DNA of 64,000 nucleotides, taken from NCBI RefSeq assembly GCF_023343835.1, contig NC_064437.1, forward strand, positions 51,224,972 to 51,288,971, given 5' to 3'. Below the pieces are notes generated by a model, which made no database searches, was not told where the DNA came from, and was given only the letters and a program-made list of their open reading frames with translations. Both the position numbers and the translations under genes were made by a program. This DNA comes from Lagopus muta. Taxonomy: Eukaryota; Chordata; Aves; Galliformes; Phasianidae. Shown in pieces: positions 55,701 through 62,665 of the stretch (its first letter is position 1; each line of letters begins with the position of its first letter).

Positions 55701-58669
55701 AATTTCTTTTTTAAATTTTCTTCGTATAGGTGCTTCAAATTTTCTAGTTGACATTTGTGGCCAAATTCTTCAGCCATTCAAAAGCATATTGATATCATTA
55801 AATAGAACAATATTTTGATGTACACCTAAAACTCCAAAGTTATAATTTGCAGTTATCAATAAAATGATTGCTTTCCTAACAATCAGAAAAGGTCCTCAAT
55901 TCATTATTCAAGCACTCTTAAAGAAAAAGCAAATATAAAGTAACCCTCCAGGAATGTCAGATGTTGCATTTAATATAACTTGAGGAAGTCTGTTTAGGTT
56001 TTGTTTTCAAATATTTTAGATTATCTGTGCATTGTAGACTCTACTACTCCATTTTAGAATTCCAAGAGGAAAAGGCTAATGGTGTTTCCAGTTAATAAAC
56101 AATAAATAAATACATAGAGAGTGAAAAACTTACGTTGTTTTGTGCTAATTTTTTACCAGTTCATGCTAGAATTAAATTTTGGCATGCATAGCACTGGTGT
56201 TAGAAATAGAACAGAAGGAAGCAGATAGCTGTGTGCCTCTTATGAAACTCTTTCCAGTATCAGAATGATTTTTATGATACCACGGATGTCATAATTCTTC
56301 AGCTGAGTAAAAGAGACTTGTTCCAAAGTATCTATCCTGGGGAATCATTGCTAGCTAAATAGAATTAGCTCTAATACTGTGACTAACTTTAGAAAACTTT
56401 ATTTTTAGAAAGTAACTATATTGCCAAGTGGTTTATTATTCACTTGGAATGGTATCTTCTTGAGCCAAGAGGAACATGGGAGGAAGCCTAACAACTACTT
56501 AACTCTTACAGTGGTTATAGTAAAGCATAGTCTTCTCTCCATGTATTCCACATCTCCTAAGTCATTTAATTTGACAATTGGTCTCTTTTTCTGCTATGAA
56601 ATAGAAGCCGGGACTTTGATTCATTTCCTGTGAGTCCAAGTGAAAATTCTCGGGAAGAAATGCAACTGCTGAACAGGGTAACATGAAGGAGGCTGAAAAG
56701 ACTCCTAGGGAGTTTCCTTCCTCATGGAGGAAGACGCATTTCCACGGAGAGTAGAAAATGACTAGAAGCAGTAGAGATGTAGGAGATTCGGATGCTGGAA
56801 CATTTTGAACTCCCAGTGTAAAAGTTAGGGTTGAAACTTGAGTTTGGAAATTGAGGAAGGAAGATTTAAGGAACTGCATAACATACACATATGAGACAGG
56901 CTTATTGGATTTAATAAGTTTGTGTGGGACTGGAGTAAGTAGAGGGTGCATGGGACAGGCAGGAAAGACTTGGGGTTGCTGAACAGGATTTGGTATATGG
57001 AGTAATCTCCATGTCTCCATAAGCATGTCCTACTGAAGGATTCTCTTTGGAACACAGATATGCTGTTATTGCATATAATTGGCATTTAATACTGTTCACA
57101 TAATTTTTACTGAAATATAGTTTTAAGTATTTATTTTCCAGTACATCAGCTCTTTTTATTGCTACATTCTCCGTACATGTAAGTAAAATGAAAAAAAAAA
57201 ACCAACAAAACACTGCCTCAGCATGTGTTCTCAAGTAAAATCAAGGATTAATCTGCTTGTATTTTTAGAGGTAATTATGAGTATAAAAGCAAAAGCTTCA
57301 AAAAATCTATTTAGAGATAACTGAAAATTATTGTCATTCTGTGTTTTATGTCTTGATCTGTCCAATTTGCTGTATGAAAGGCACTGATTGAGTTCTGGTT
57401 CTAAATTAATTTTGATGATATTAAATAGGCCCTGTTGTTGGAGAATTTCCATGCCAAAATGATGTGAACTTGGCACCAGCACCACCACTACCACAGGTAA
57501 AAAGAATCAACACATAAAATCCCAGGCTTTATTGAAGGAAGTCTAGAATTCTTGAATACAATTACAGGGAGAAAGTACAAACTTCTTGACATTTATACTT
57601 TTGCAGGTTGTTTTTTTTTTTTCTTTTTTAGCTTTTTTACACGTGCACGGTTGTCTTTAATAACAGGTTTTTATCATTTTCTTTTTTTTTTTTTTTTTTT
57701 TTTTAACCATCTATGCTATTAACTTTGTTCCTTCTGTTCGTAGAAATGAAATCTAATAGAAGTAGGTAGCTCTTCTGAGTGTCTACACTACAGAATAAAA
57801 TACAGATTATGATTGTCTGAGCTTGTGTTAGGATGTGTGAAGTGCCAAGAGAAGGATGGGTATGCATCAGTAAACTTACCTGTTCAGAAAACGAAACACC
57901 TAACTGTCTGGTCATGATCTTAAATGATGAAATATTCCTGTGAATGTGGATTAATATACCCTGTGAATGAAGCAGTTTGGGAAAGTCTATTCATACAAGT
58001 GTTATTGACTCAGTGTTGCTGTTTGTGTAAGTAGATGCAATAACACCAGGCCATTCCTGGACCTCAAATGAGGTTGAGGTGAAATTGCTTGAAGAAATGT
58101 GTTTGTCCCAGTAGGTGATTCTTTTTGCAATGCAGTTGTAGATCTGTGTTCTTCTTAGTGCTAATAGGTGAGATAATCACCATGATAGAAATTTCTGTGT
58201 GAATTAAATATGGGTATACTTGTTTTGACTTAAGTGTTAAAAAGTGACTTTACTGCAGCAACTACAAATAGTAGCTCATTAGATTGCTGTTATTTTTACA
58301 AACTTAACTCTGCATTTTCTAAATTACGTGATGTAATAATGCAACCGCAGCATTACAGTTACTGTTTTAAACTATTTAGAGTAGATATTGAACCATTCAT
58401 TTCAGAAGTAATGCCACTTTATTTGGGAAAATTCTGTAATATGAAATGTTGAATCACTGAAAGAAAACAAGACCCGTGTATATTTATGTAGTTGTAGAAT
58501 AACTTGTGGGGAATTTCTCGCTCTTCTGATTAAGGATAATTGAACAGACTTTCTTGCATACGCTTCTTTGCAGCCAAGCGTGATTGAAAATATGACAGAA
58601 TTCAAGCGCAGTCTGCCACTCTTTCCACTGGTGAAACCACATATCAATTTCATGGCTGCAAAACTGTGA
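7689..58669 (+). CDS. IDE: Insulin-degrading enzyme (insulysin), whole gene span
   Basis: An M16A zinc metallopeptidase that captures short amyloid-prone peptides (insulin, amylin, glucagon, amyloid-beta) in a closed chamber and cuts them. Coding exons, from 7689 to 58669, join in phase to 1021 codons plus stop; human IDE has 1019. Visible elements, numbered on the joined protein: H110-E113-H114 inverted zinc motif with E191 as third ligand; exosite residues H334, H338, G341 and E343; polyanion-site R431/R433 and K898/K900/K901; linker near 517-544 between the two halves; R826 and Y833 from the C-terminal half that complete the active site; redox-sensitive C814 and C821; C-terminal AKL, a weak peroxisomal signal. 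Four homologous domains fall at about 45-287, 288-517, 544-770 and 771-1018. Introns range from 386 bp to 7.6 kb. Exon 15 exists in two alternative copies. Residue roles are from the human enzyme; positions are counted here. Confidence 0.97.
7793..15348 (+). other. Intron 1 (7.6 kb)
   Basis: The largest intron. The first 280 bp are the tail of the CpG island. The rest is AT-rich with no recognised repeat family; a poly(A) run lies at 14472-14489. A slightly GC-richer patch at about 10740-11130 contains a perfect 12-bp palindrome TTCAGGCCTGAA (10809-10820), significance unknown. A strong unused splice donor lies close to exon 2 (see findings). Confidence 0.8.
15349..15533 (+). CDS. IDE: IDE exon 2: Met44 alternative start, domain 1
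   Basis: Residues 35-97. Acceptor TTCCTTAAG|TC, donor ATAG|GTATTT, phase 2 to 1. It contains an in-frame ATG (15374-15376) coding Met44, equivalent to Met42 of human IDE, where initiation yields the cytosolic isoform without the presequence. After this Met the protein is nearly identical to the mammalian enzyme (MNNPAIKRI, then [16 protein letters not shown] and [17 protein letters not shown]). Confidence 0.97.
16904..17111 (+). CDS. IDE: IDE exon 3: HxxEH zinc and catalytic motif
   Basis: Residues 97-166. Acceptor CTCCTGCAG|GG, donor GACAG|GTAAAC, phase 1 to 2. It carries [13 protein letters not shown], the inverted zinc motif: H110 and H114 bind zinc, E113 activates water, and C112 corresponds to human Cys110. 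The conserved [18 protein letters not shown] stretch follows and lines the active site. A T run at 16724-16741 lies upstream of the acceptor. Confidence 0.98.
18021..18190 (+). CDS. IDE: IDE exon 4: third zinc ligand
   Basis: Residues 166-223. Acceptor TTCTGTTTAG|AT, donor AACAG|GTTTGT, phase 2 to 1. E184 and E191 in [13 protein letters not shown] match human Glu182 and Glu189; Glu189 is the third zinc ligand. C180 matches human Cys178. The donor GTTTGT is weaker than consensus. Confidence 0.97.
18191..20489 (+). other. Intron 4
   Basis: 2.3 kb of AT-rich sequence with a T run at about 18293-18309. No repeat family, RNA gene or open frame was recognised. Confidence 0.8.
20490..20612 (+). CDS. 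IDE: IDE exon 5
   Basis: Residues 223-264, domain 1. Acceptor TGTTACAG|GG, donor AAGAG|GTGAGA, phase 1 to 1. Contains [20 protein letters not shown] and YYSSNLMA, all typical of M16A peptidases. Confidence 0.97.
22151..22845 (-). mobile_element. CR1 LINE, 5'-truncated, antisense in intron 5
   Basis: The 3' end lies at the left, where TCACAGAA is repeated three times (22151 on), the reverse complement of the CR1 octamer tail. Reading on the minus strand, codons within 22251-22847 form the reverse-transcriptase C-terminal region: SREV-type motif (ASRDREVI), [63 protein letters not shown] and [14 protein letters not shown], ending near the tail. The frame is unbroken for about 190 codons, so the copy is fairly young. 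The 5' (right) boundary is approximate. No target duplication was found, which is usual for CR1. Confidence 0.95.
22251..22820 (-). pseudogene. CR1 reverse transcriptase C-terminal fragment
   Basis: Open frame in the truncated CR1 covering the post-catalytic end of ORF2. The RT catalytic core, including its YxDD region, and the endonuclease are absent, so the product cannot be active. Translation is not expected, because the fragment is antisense to IDE and has no promoter that I can see. Confidence 0.85.
23451..23563 (+). CDS. IDE: IDE exon 6
   Basis: Residues 264-301, spanning the domain 1 to 2 junction. Acceptor TTTATTATAG|AA, donor CTCAGG|GTCAGT, phase 1 to 0. Contains [13 protein letters not shown] and [11 protein letters not shown]. 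The last codon is AGG (Arg) where human has Lys. The donor has C at +3, so this is one of the weaker sites in the gene. Confidence 0.95.
23950..24112 (+). CDS. IDE: IDE exon 7: exosite
   Basis: Residues 302-356, domain 2. Acceptor TTATCTTCAG|CA, donor AAAG|GTAAGT, phase 0 to 1. [14 protein letters not shown] carries H334, H338, G341 and E343, matching the human exosite residues that anchor the substrate N-terminus about 30 angstroms from the zinc. The intron before it is the shortest (386 bp). Confidence 0.98.
24742..24834 (+). CDS. IDE: IDE exon 8: exosite strand
   Basis: Residues 356-387. Acceptor GATTTCATAG|GA, donor CTTT|GTAAGT, phase 1 to 1. LVGGQ (361-365) completes the exosite edge strand. 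Tyr359 stands where human has Asn in the WVNTLV segment. Confidence 0.97.
25362..25453 (+). CDS. IDE: IDE exon 9
   Basis: Residues 387-417, domain 2. Acceptor TTTCTTTCCAG|TG, donor TGCAAG|GTACAG, phase 1 to 0. Contains [17 protein letters not shown] and [11 protein letters not shown]. Confidence 0.97.
26064..26144 (+). CDS. IDE: IDE exon 10: polyanion-site arginines
   Basis: Residues 418-444. Acceptor TGTTTCGTAG|GA, donor TTGCAC|GTGAGT, phase 0 to 0. R431 and R433 in [10 protein letters not shown] match human Arg429 and Arg431, part of the ATP/polyanion-binding site. LGGMLH replaces the human IAGILH, a conservative change. At 81 bases it is a divisible-by-three exon that could be skipped without a frameshift. 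Confidence 0.96.
26145..28268 (+). other. Intron 10
   Basis: 2.1 kb. Contains a pyrimidine microsatellite, TTTC repeats running into 26 T (about 27533-27575). Otherwise nothing recognised. Confidence 0.8.
27533..27575 (+). repeat. TTTC microsatellite with 26-T run
   Basis: Short TTTC units followed by an uninterrupted T run in intron 10; the longest homopolymer in the window. Confidence 0.9.
28269..28372 (+). CDS. IDE: IDE exon 11
   Basis: Residues 445-479. Acceptor GTTTTTCAG|TA, donor TTCG|GTAAGT, phase 0 to 2. Contains [17 protein letters not shown] and [14 protein letters not shown]. Confidence 0.97.
28373..34586 (+). other. Intron 11 (6.2 kb)
   Basis: Second-largest intron. I recognised no transposon family, RNA gene or conserved exon in it. 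T runs lie at 30269-30279 and 32380-32398. A purine-rich stretch spans about 29120-29420. Confidence 0.75.
34587..34689 (+). CDS. IDE: IDE exon 12 with GC donor
   Basis: Residues 479-513, end of domain 2. Acceptor TTTTTAG|AG, phase 2 to 0. Contains [27 protein letters not shown] and DEVIK. The donor is ATTAAG|GCATGT: a GC instead of GT. Using the next GT, four bases on, would shift the frame against exon 13, so the GC site is needed for IDE. Confidence 0.95.
35664..35786 (+). CDS. IDE: IDE exon 13: interdomain linker
   Basis: Residues 514-554. Acceptor TTTGTCTAG|AA, donor GTCAAG|GTAAGG, phase 0 to 0. It begins [14 protein letters not shown] and continues [16 protein letters not shown], covering the loop that joins the N- and C-terminal halves and acts as the hinge for opening and closing. 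It is 123 bases, so skipping would keep the frame but delete the hinge. Confidence 0.97.
35787..37879 (+). other. Intron 13
   Basis: 2.1 kb of AT-rich sequence with no recognised element. Confidence 0.75.
37880..37962 (+). CDS. IDE: IDE exon 14
   Basis: Residues 555-582, start of domain 3. Acceptor CTTGACACAG|GA, donor TTCAG|GTATGC, phase 0 to 2. Contains [16 protein letters not shown] and [11 protein letters not shown]. Its two trailing bases AG complete Ser582 with the first base of either exon 15a (AGC) or 15b (AGT). Confidence 0.97.
37963..41250 (+). other. Intron 14
   Basis: 3.3 kb. T run at 38482-38500 and a G run at about 40158-40165. No recognised repeat family or RNA gene. Confidence 0.75.
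41251..41395 (+). CDS. IDE: IDE exon 15a (canonical copy)
   Basis: Residues 582-630, domain 3. Acceptor TTTCTTCCAG|CC, donor ATGTAT|GTAAGT, 145 bases, phase 2 to 0. Product starts with Ser582 and then [20 protein letters not shown], continuing [16 protein letters not shown] and ending IYGMY. This is the copy matching standard IDE. Joining both 15a and 15b, or neither, shifts the frame. Confidence 0.97.
41949..42093 (+). CDS. IDE: IDE exon 15b (alternative copy)
   Basis: A second copy of exon 15, 553 bp downstream of 15a, also exactly 145 bases and phase 2 to 0. Acceptor TTTTTGTTAG|TC, donor ATACTT|GTAAGT. The product begins [16 protein letters not shown] and continues [18 protein letters not shown], ending GMNAIL. 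I count 24 identities with 15a over 48 complete codons, concentrated in the first 38; the last ten residues differ completely. Both splice sites are good and the frame is open. A human 15b isoform with reduced insulin and amyloid-beta degradation is described in the literature. Conserved in a bird, it is most likely a functional mutually exclusive exon. Confidence 0.93.
44037..44147 (+). CDS. IDE: IDE exon 16
   Basis: Residues 631-667. Acceptor CTTTCATAG|CT, donor GAAGCG|GTAAGC, phase 0 to 0. Contains [20 protein letters not shown] and [14 protein letters not shown]. It joins in frame to either exon 15 copy. Confidence 0.97.
45611..45731 (+). CDS. IDE: IDE exon 17
   Basis: Residues 668-708. 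Acceptor TTTGTTTCAG|TA, donor GATG|GTAATG, phase 0 to 1. Contains [20 protein letters not shown] and [17 protein letters not shown]. The donor lacks G at +5. Confidence 0.97.
47411..47502 (+). CDS. IDE: IDE exon 18
   Basis: Residues 708-738. Acceptor TATTCTAG|AT, donor AAACAG|GTTGGT, phase 1 to 0. Contains [20 protein letters not shown] and [11 protein letters not shown]. Confidence 0.97.
48321..48432 (+). CDS. IDE: IDE exon 19
   Basis: Residues 739-776. Acceptor CTCTTCAAG|GC, donor GACA|GTAAGT, phase 0 to 1. Contains [20 protein letters not shown] and [14 protein letters not shown]. Domain 3 ends and domain 4 begins near here. Confidence 0.97.
49425..49592 (+). CDS. IDE: IDE exon 20: catalytic Arg and redox cysteines
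   Basis: Residues 776-832, domain 4. Acceptor TGTCTTTTAG|GG, donor TTAG|GTAAGT, phase 1 to 1. Contains [20 protein letters not shown] and [21 protein letters not shown]826 matches human Arg824, which contacts the substrate near the scissile bond. C814 and C821 match human Cys812 and Cys819, responsible for thiol-reagent sensitivity. Confidence 0.97.
   Translation, partial: GDGLCINREMKYITIVALKYITRQICRALLRICFWSSFVKLSQNHASILCALRNN
49593..52095 (+). other. Intron 20
   Basis: 2.5 kb, largely occupied by the degenerate CR1-class LINE remnant described separately (about 50540-51860). The flanks show nothing recognisable. Confidence 0.7.
50540..51860 (+). mobile_element. Ancient, heavily decayed CR1-class LINE remnant
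   Basis: Three short segments in the right order resemble CR1 ORF2. At 50976 the frame reads [12 protein letters not shown], like the RT motif NYRPVSLTSVPGK. At 51636 it reads ILKYYVQF followed by L-E-S-Y, like HLEYCVQFW...LERVQ. At about 51750 it reads [15 protein letters not shown], like [17 protein letters not shown]. Stops, gaps and a T run separate them. A 139-codon open frame (50545-50964) precedes them and may be the endonuclease-RT linker region, but I could not match it to a family. Boundaries are approximate, and the copy is clearly much older than the CR1 in intron 5. Confidence 0.6.
52096..52368 (+). CDS. IDE: IDE exon 21: catalytic Tyr, polyanion lysines
   Basis: Residues 832-923, the longest coding exon (273 bases). 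Acceptor TTGCTAAG|GT, donor AGAG|GTAAGA, phase 1 to 1. Y833 in [13 protein letters not shown] matches human Tyr831, which completes the active site. EKPPHY (855-860) is the SlyX-like motif noted in mammalian IDE. K898, K900 and K901 in LDKPKKLS belong to the polyanion site. Acceptor bases TTGCTAAG are a weak match to the usual polypyrimidine-CAG. Confidence 0.97.
52369..54695 (+). other. Intron 21
   Basis: 2.3 kb of AT-rich sequence with a T run at 53534-53549. No recognised element. Confidence 0.75.
54696..54757 (+). CDS. IDE: IDE exon 22
   Basis: Residues 923-943. Acceptor TATTGTGCAG|AT, donor TACAAG|GTAAGT, phase 1 to 0. Codes [20 protein letters not shown], matching the human segment with minor changes. 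The smallest coding exon. Confidence 0.96.
55490..55562 (+). CDS. IDE: IDE exon 23
   Basis: Residues 944-968. Acceptor TTTACTCTAG|GT, donor TTCCT|GTAAGT, phase 0 to 1. Codes [20 protein letters not shown] then EMDS. The first residues are VLLAI where human has EMLAV; the rest is nearly identical, and no alternative acceptor gives EM. Confidence 0.95.
57429..57496 (+). CDS. IDE: IDE exon 24
   Basis: Residues 968-990. Acceptor ATTAAATAG|GC, donor CCACAG|GTAAAA, phase 1 to 0. Codes [20 protein letters not shown] then LPQ, the Pro/Ala-rich loop before the C-terminus. The acceptor has a poor polypyrimidine tract. Confidence 0.95.
57682..57704 (+). repeat. Poly(T) run in intron 24
   Basis: About 23 consecutive T. 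Similar shorter runs occur at 545-561, 16724-16741, 32380-32398, 38482-38500, 46970-46982 and 47150-47167; poly(A) at 14472-14489. Confidence 0.85.
58574..58669 (+). CDS. IDE: IDE exon 25: C-terminus and stop
   Basis: Residues 991-1021 plus TGA (58667-58669). Acceptor CTTCTTTGCAG|CC, phase 0. Contains [20 protein letters not shown] and ends NFMAAKL. The last three residues, AKL, are the variant PTS1 known from mammalian IDE and account for its partial peroxisomal localisation. Confidence 0.98.
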   Translation, partial: PSVIENMTEFKRSLPLFPLVKPHINFMAAKL

Positions 58670-60422
58670 AGAACCTCAATGGATGAAGAAATGCAAATGA
58701 TCAGCACTGATGCGGTTTCAGGGGACTTCATGATGAACAAAATTATTAAAGACTGTTAGGATAAATGGTTCTGTCCATTATGAACGTCCCAAATTCCTTC
58801 TTGGTTCATTTGACATTAGATGTGTGTTAGGCATAGAGAGTATAGAAAAATCAGTTGTGGTCATGTGTCATTTATATTACAGACAACCTGTTGAAAACCA
58901 AAATCAACTGAAACAGTAATAATAATAACAACTTGTAGATGCAGTATATTTTTGAAATAGTGAACCCCTTCACACTTTAATTTTGATAAAATAAGCTTCT
59001 GGAGCAAACAATTGCTTGAAATATCCTCATTATTCCTGAAAAACAATCAACAACATTTAGTAGCCCCAAAGTAATCTTCCTGGGATCTGGAGGAGGGTGA
59101 GAAAAGAATGGGATGGGGTCAACAATTTTTCTTAAAATAGAGTTTCACATTTTTTGAAGTGCTGTGTTGAATGTGACTTTTAAAATTGATCCTTAATGCA
59201 ATCAACATAACATGTTTTCTATTTAAGTTTGGTGAAAACCAGTGGAGGGGAAAAAAAGAGAAATTGATAACATAGTAATAAGTGAAAGAATTGTCTTAAT
59301 GAAAATAACTGAAGATATGGACATGATTTTAATCTTTATATATAAATTTGGGGACATTTTATATTAAAACTCGTGAAATGCTGGAAACACTTCAACAGTC
59401 CAACATAGTTTTGTTGTCAAAAGTGTTGTCCTAGTATTGTCTTGATAATATCAATATCCTCTTCAGTTTTTCAGTGTTATTCTGAATTGTTTCCATATGA
59501 TGTATAAGATACTTTATTTGGTGTCATTTTTGTTTTCAGTTGCGCATAGACTGCATGATTTCTCCACCAGTACAATTTGCCTTTCTTGTTATTAGGTCTC
59601 AGTCAAGTACTTACTAGTGCAAATAACTTTAAGCATGAGTTAGTTCTTGACTGCAGAACAGACGAATGTCAAATATAGGCCCTGTAAGGAATCAGATTCA
59701 TTATTTTTATGATACATTTCTGTGGGTCCTTTTTGTCCTTCAAGAGGGCATTTGAGATGGAGCGGTGCTGGTATAGCAGTACTGGGTTAGCAGAAGTCTT
59801 GGCAATGATGTGCAGTTCAGGTTGCATCACAGAATATTCCTTCCTACTCCTTTTAAGAAGATTGTATGAAGCCCAAGGATGAAGAATAATGCTGAAATAT
59901 AGTATAGATATTTCATAACTTAGTAAAATGTTAATACAGTGTTCAGTCTTCACCAAGTCCACTGCCTTCTGCAGTAGTCTTCCACTTGGGACAGCAAATG
60001 GGTAAACTCCCCAAATAGAAAAAAATAAGGGAACATCTTACTAACTTCTCTTACAAGTTTAGTGCATGAAATTGAGTGTAATTATTCAGACAGCATGGAG
60101 GATGAAAAGCACTCAAGATGTAAAATCTGTTCATAATGAGCCCTTGCTATATCAGAGGTGTTAGTGAGAGTTTGCTTCCTACTATAACCTAAAACTGAGG
60201 CCCCGACATAGAATGTGTGTCATGTGTGTGTACATCAGAGTCCTGGAATATTCAATAGGGGTGTTCCTGTCGTTGAGTCAGTGTTGTAGTAATGCTGGCT
60301 TTGAAAGCAGTTAAATGAATGCTTTAAGGGCTTTAAGTTTTGTTTATTTGAGGCTGTACTAGCTGAATTGAGTGTATTTAAGGTGATTTTAAGGCTAACA
60401 GGACATGTTTGAACATCTCTTT

Positions 60423-60428
60423 AATAAA
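60423..60428 (+). terminator. Candidate poly(A) signal AATAAA
   Basis: Canonical hexamer with GT-rich sequence (GATAGTTTGTGATG) within 25 bases downstream, a reasonable cleavage context. Confidence 0.4.
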
Positions 60429-60723
60429 TTTGATGATAGTTTGTGATGTAACCTGTTGCCAGGAAAGTCCACTAGCACTTTTTGTAGCCTGAGGTGAAAA
60501 AAAAATCAGCCATGGTATAAGCAAAAACAGTACAGGTGTCTTTGTTCACCATGTTTTTCGTGGATCTTCCATGTAAAACAGACTTCTTACTCTTTTGCTT
60601 TTGTTTATAGTTTTCTTTTAGTAAAAATATTTGTATTATATATATATTAAAACTTCTGACAGCATATTATAAAAATATATATTTTGGGAATTAGTGGTAT
60701 TTAAGCATACCACTCTTATGGTG

Positions 60724-60729
60724 AATAAA
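60724..60729 (+). terminator. Candidate poly(A) signal AATAAA before a genomic A tract
   Basis: Hexamer followed 16 bases later by an A run of about 16-17 bases (60746-60761). The A tract could cause internal priming in cDNA libraries, so reported ends here should be treated with care. Confidence 0.3.
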
Positions 60730-61243
60730 ATCAAATTGCTTCTGTAAAAAAAAAAAAAAAATAATAAATATATATTAGTGGAAGTACTATCAACTCTTAA
60801 CAAATGATATAAATGAATTGGAATGGCAGTGTACTTAGCACAACCTCACAAATAACATTTTCCCCAGGAAAAAATGTGGAATTGTAAAGTTCTGTGACTG
60901 GATGTGGAAGCACATGTAGTTTTCCAACAACTCTTAATTGCTTTTAAGTGTTCTCCAGCATTTTAGAGTTTCTGAGTTTGATATAGCAGTAAATTTTGAT
61001 AAACTCAGGCATACTAATGGGTTCATCATAATGGATCCAAAGCTGCAGTGTCTACAAGCAATAAAAAACTACCTAGGATACACTGTAATTCAATTTTAGT
61101 GCTTGTTAATTAGTTTATGTAAGAAACCATAAATTATTATTACATAACTGTAATTTTTGCAAGTGCTATTTTAAGCAGTTGATGTGGAATTGGGTGCACG
61201 TGACACAGCCAGTATGACAGAGTGCTAGAGTTATTCTGTTTAC

Positions 61244-61249
61244 AATAAA
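61244..61249 (+). terminator. Candidate distal poly(A) signal AATAAA
   Basis: Canonical hexamer followed by GGAGTTC and a long T-rich block (61275-61307), the usual downstream element arrangement. Confidence 0.45.
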
Positions 61250-61270
61250 CAATCTGAATTTAACATTTGG

Positions 61271-62490
61271 AGTTCTTTTTTCTTTTTTTTTTTTTTTTCT
61301 TTTTTTCATACTGGTAATGGTACATCTCTCATATTTGAATGTTTTTTTTTACTATACATTATGATGCAGTTTTGCAGTTTCTTGGACTGGTTAGGCTGAA
61401 TGGAATTGCTGGAGAACTGTTCTCCTTCACTTCTATGGTGTTTCAAAAGACTTGCCCACGTGTCTTCCCACACCTCTAAGGCAGATCACCTGTGTTGCTC
61501 CCTGAGTGTGAAAGCTTTATAATATGAAGTAGAAATATTTCCATAAGACCAGATTCTAATAATCAAATCTGAAGTTGTAAATACAGATCATCACTGCAGC
61601 CACATTTAATCTCGGCTGGTGCAGATTTACTTCAGTGTTGCTTTTGAGAAACTACATTCCTAGGTCATCTTGTTTTATGCACACCAAAGGATTACTTGCA
61701 GAAAGTTACAGAATAAGTGTGACTGTTAGAAAAATAAGAACTGTGAATTCTGAAGGCAAAGAGACAGGATTTTTTTTTATCCTTGGCTTGGGCAAGAAGT
61801 GGCTGGTAATTTCATCACTGGAATCAAATGCTTGCAAACCACCCGGAAAATTGTTAGTACCTAAAATGAAGGCTCTTGAACTACACTGTTATTGTTAGAG
61901 TACAAATTGGTACAAATCTTAAAACATCAGCTTTGTTATCTTTTCTGAAAAAAACAAAACCCAAGCCATCCAAATACAGACTGTCATGTTTAGCCAAAAA
62001 AAACAACAACAACAAAAAAAGAAAAACAACAACAAAAACCCCAACAAATGAACCAAAAACTTGAAGTGTGTTGATGTGTAAAGCCCCTGTATTCATTTTA
62101 TTGCACTCAAGAGTAATCATAATGTGTGAAGATATCATTATGTAGCTTTTGAACTTCATTTATTTCTAGCTCCTGTTCTAATACAAGACCAGCAGAATTC
62201 CAGTCTTATCTTCACTCTACCAGTATGCTTTCCCTGTAGCTCCACTGTAAAGTGAAAAATCCTTATATTCTGTCTTTATTCATAAACTTTTCCATGCTTT
62301 TTTAATAAATGACCATTGAACTTATATGGCCAACTACAATTATACCTGGATCCTCTCCTTGAGCTGATAACTAATTTGATATTCAAATCCAATTCTGAAA
62401 TATATATATATTAATATTATAGATACATGCTACACACTACAGGACACATCTTTAATATTTAAAGGGAAGAAATGCTTAGGTACCTTTCTG
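61271..62490. other. Intergenic downstream of IDE
   Basis: AT-rich. Contains an A/C-rich simple stretch (about 61999-62057) and a short (TA)n near 62401-62411. Minus-strand AATAAA hexamers (for example at 62274-62279) would fit the 3' end of a convergent gene; in human, MARCHF5 converges on IDE. No exon of it was recognised. Confidence 0.5.
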
Positions 62491-62665
62491 ACCTGGTTGC
62501 CAAGAGACGTTGTGGATGCCCCATCCCTGGAGGCATTCAAGGCCAGGCTGGATGTGGCTCTGGGCAGCCTGGTCTGGTGGTTGGTGACCCTGCACACAGC
62601 AGGGGGGTTAAAACTAGATGGTCATTGTGATCCTTTTCAACCTAGGCCATTCTATGATTCTGTGA
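62491..62665 (+). mobile_element. CR1 LINE 3' end fragment
   Basis: On the + strand it reads LPRDVVDAPSLEAFKARLDV, the conserved C-terminus of CR1 ORF2, then the CR1 3' UTR. It ends in the octamer tail ATTCTATG-ATTCTGTG (62650-62665). About 175 bp of a severely 5'-truncated copy, in the same orientation as IDE. Confidence 0.93.

Larger units (their letters stand above)
58670..61270 (+). other. IDE: IDE 3' untranslated region (extent inferred)
   Basis: AT-rich and non-coding from the stop codon. Poly(A) signals suggest alternative ends: ATTAAA at 58745, and AATAAA at 60423, 60724, 60763 and 61244. The last is followed by a T-rich downstream element at 61270-61307 and is my best guess for the distal end. 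ATTTA pentamers occur throughout, but none forms a strong cluster. The true 3' end needs transcript data. Confidence 0.55.
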
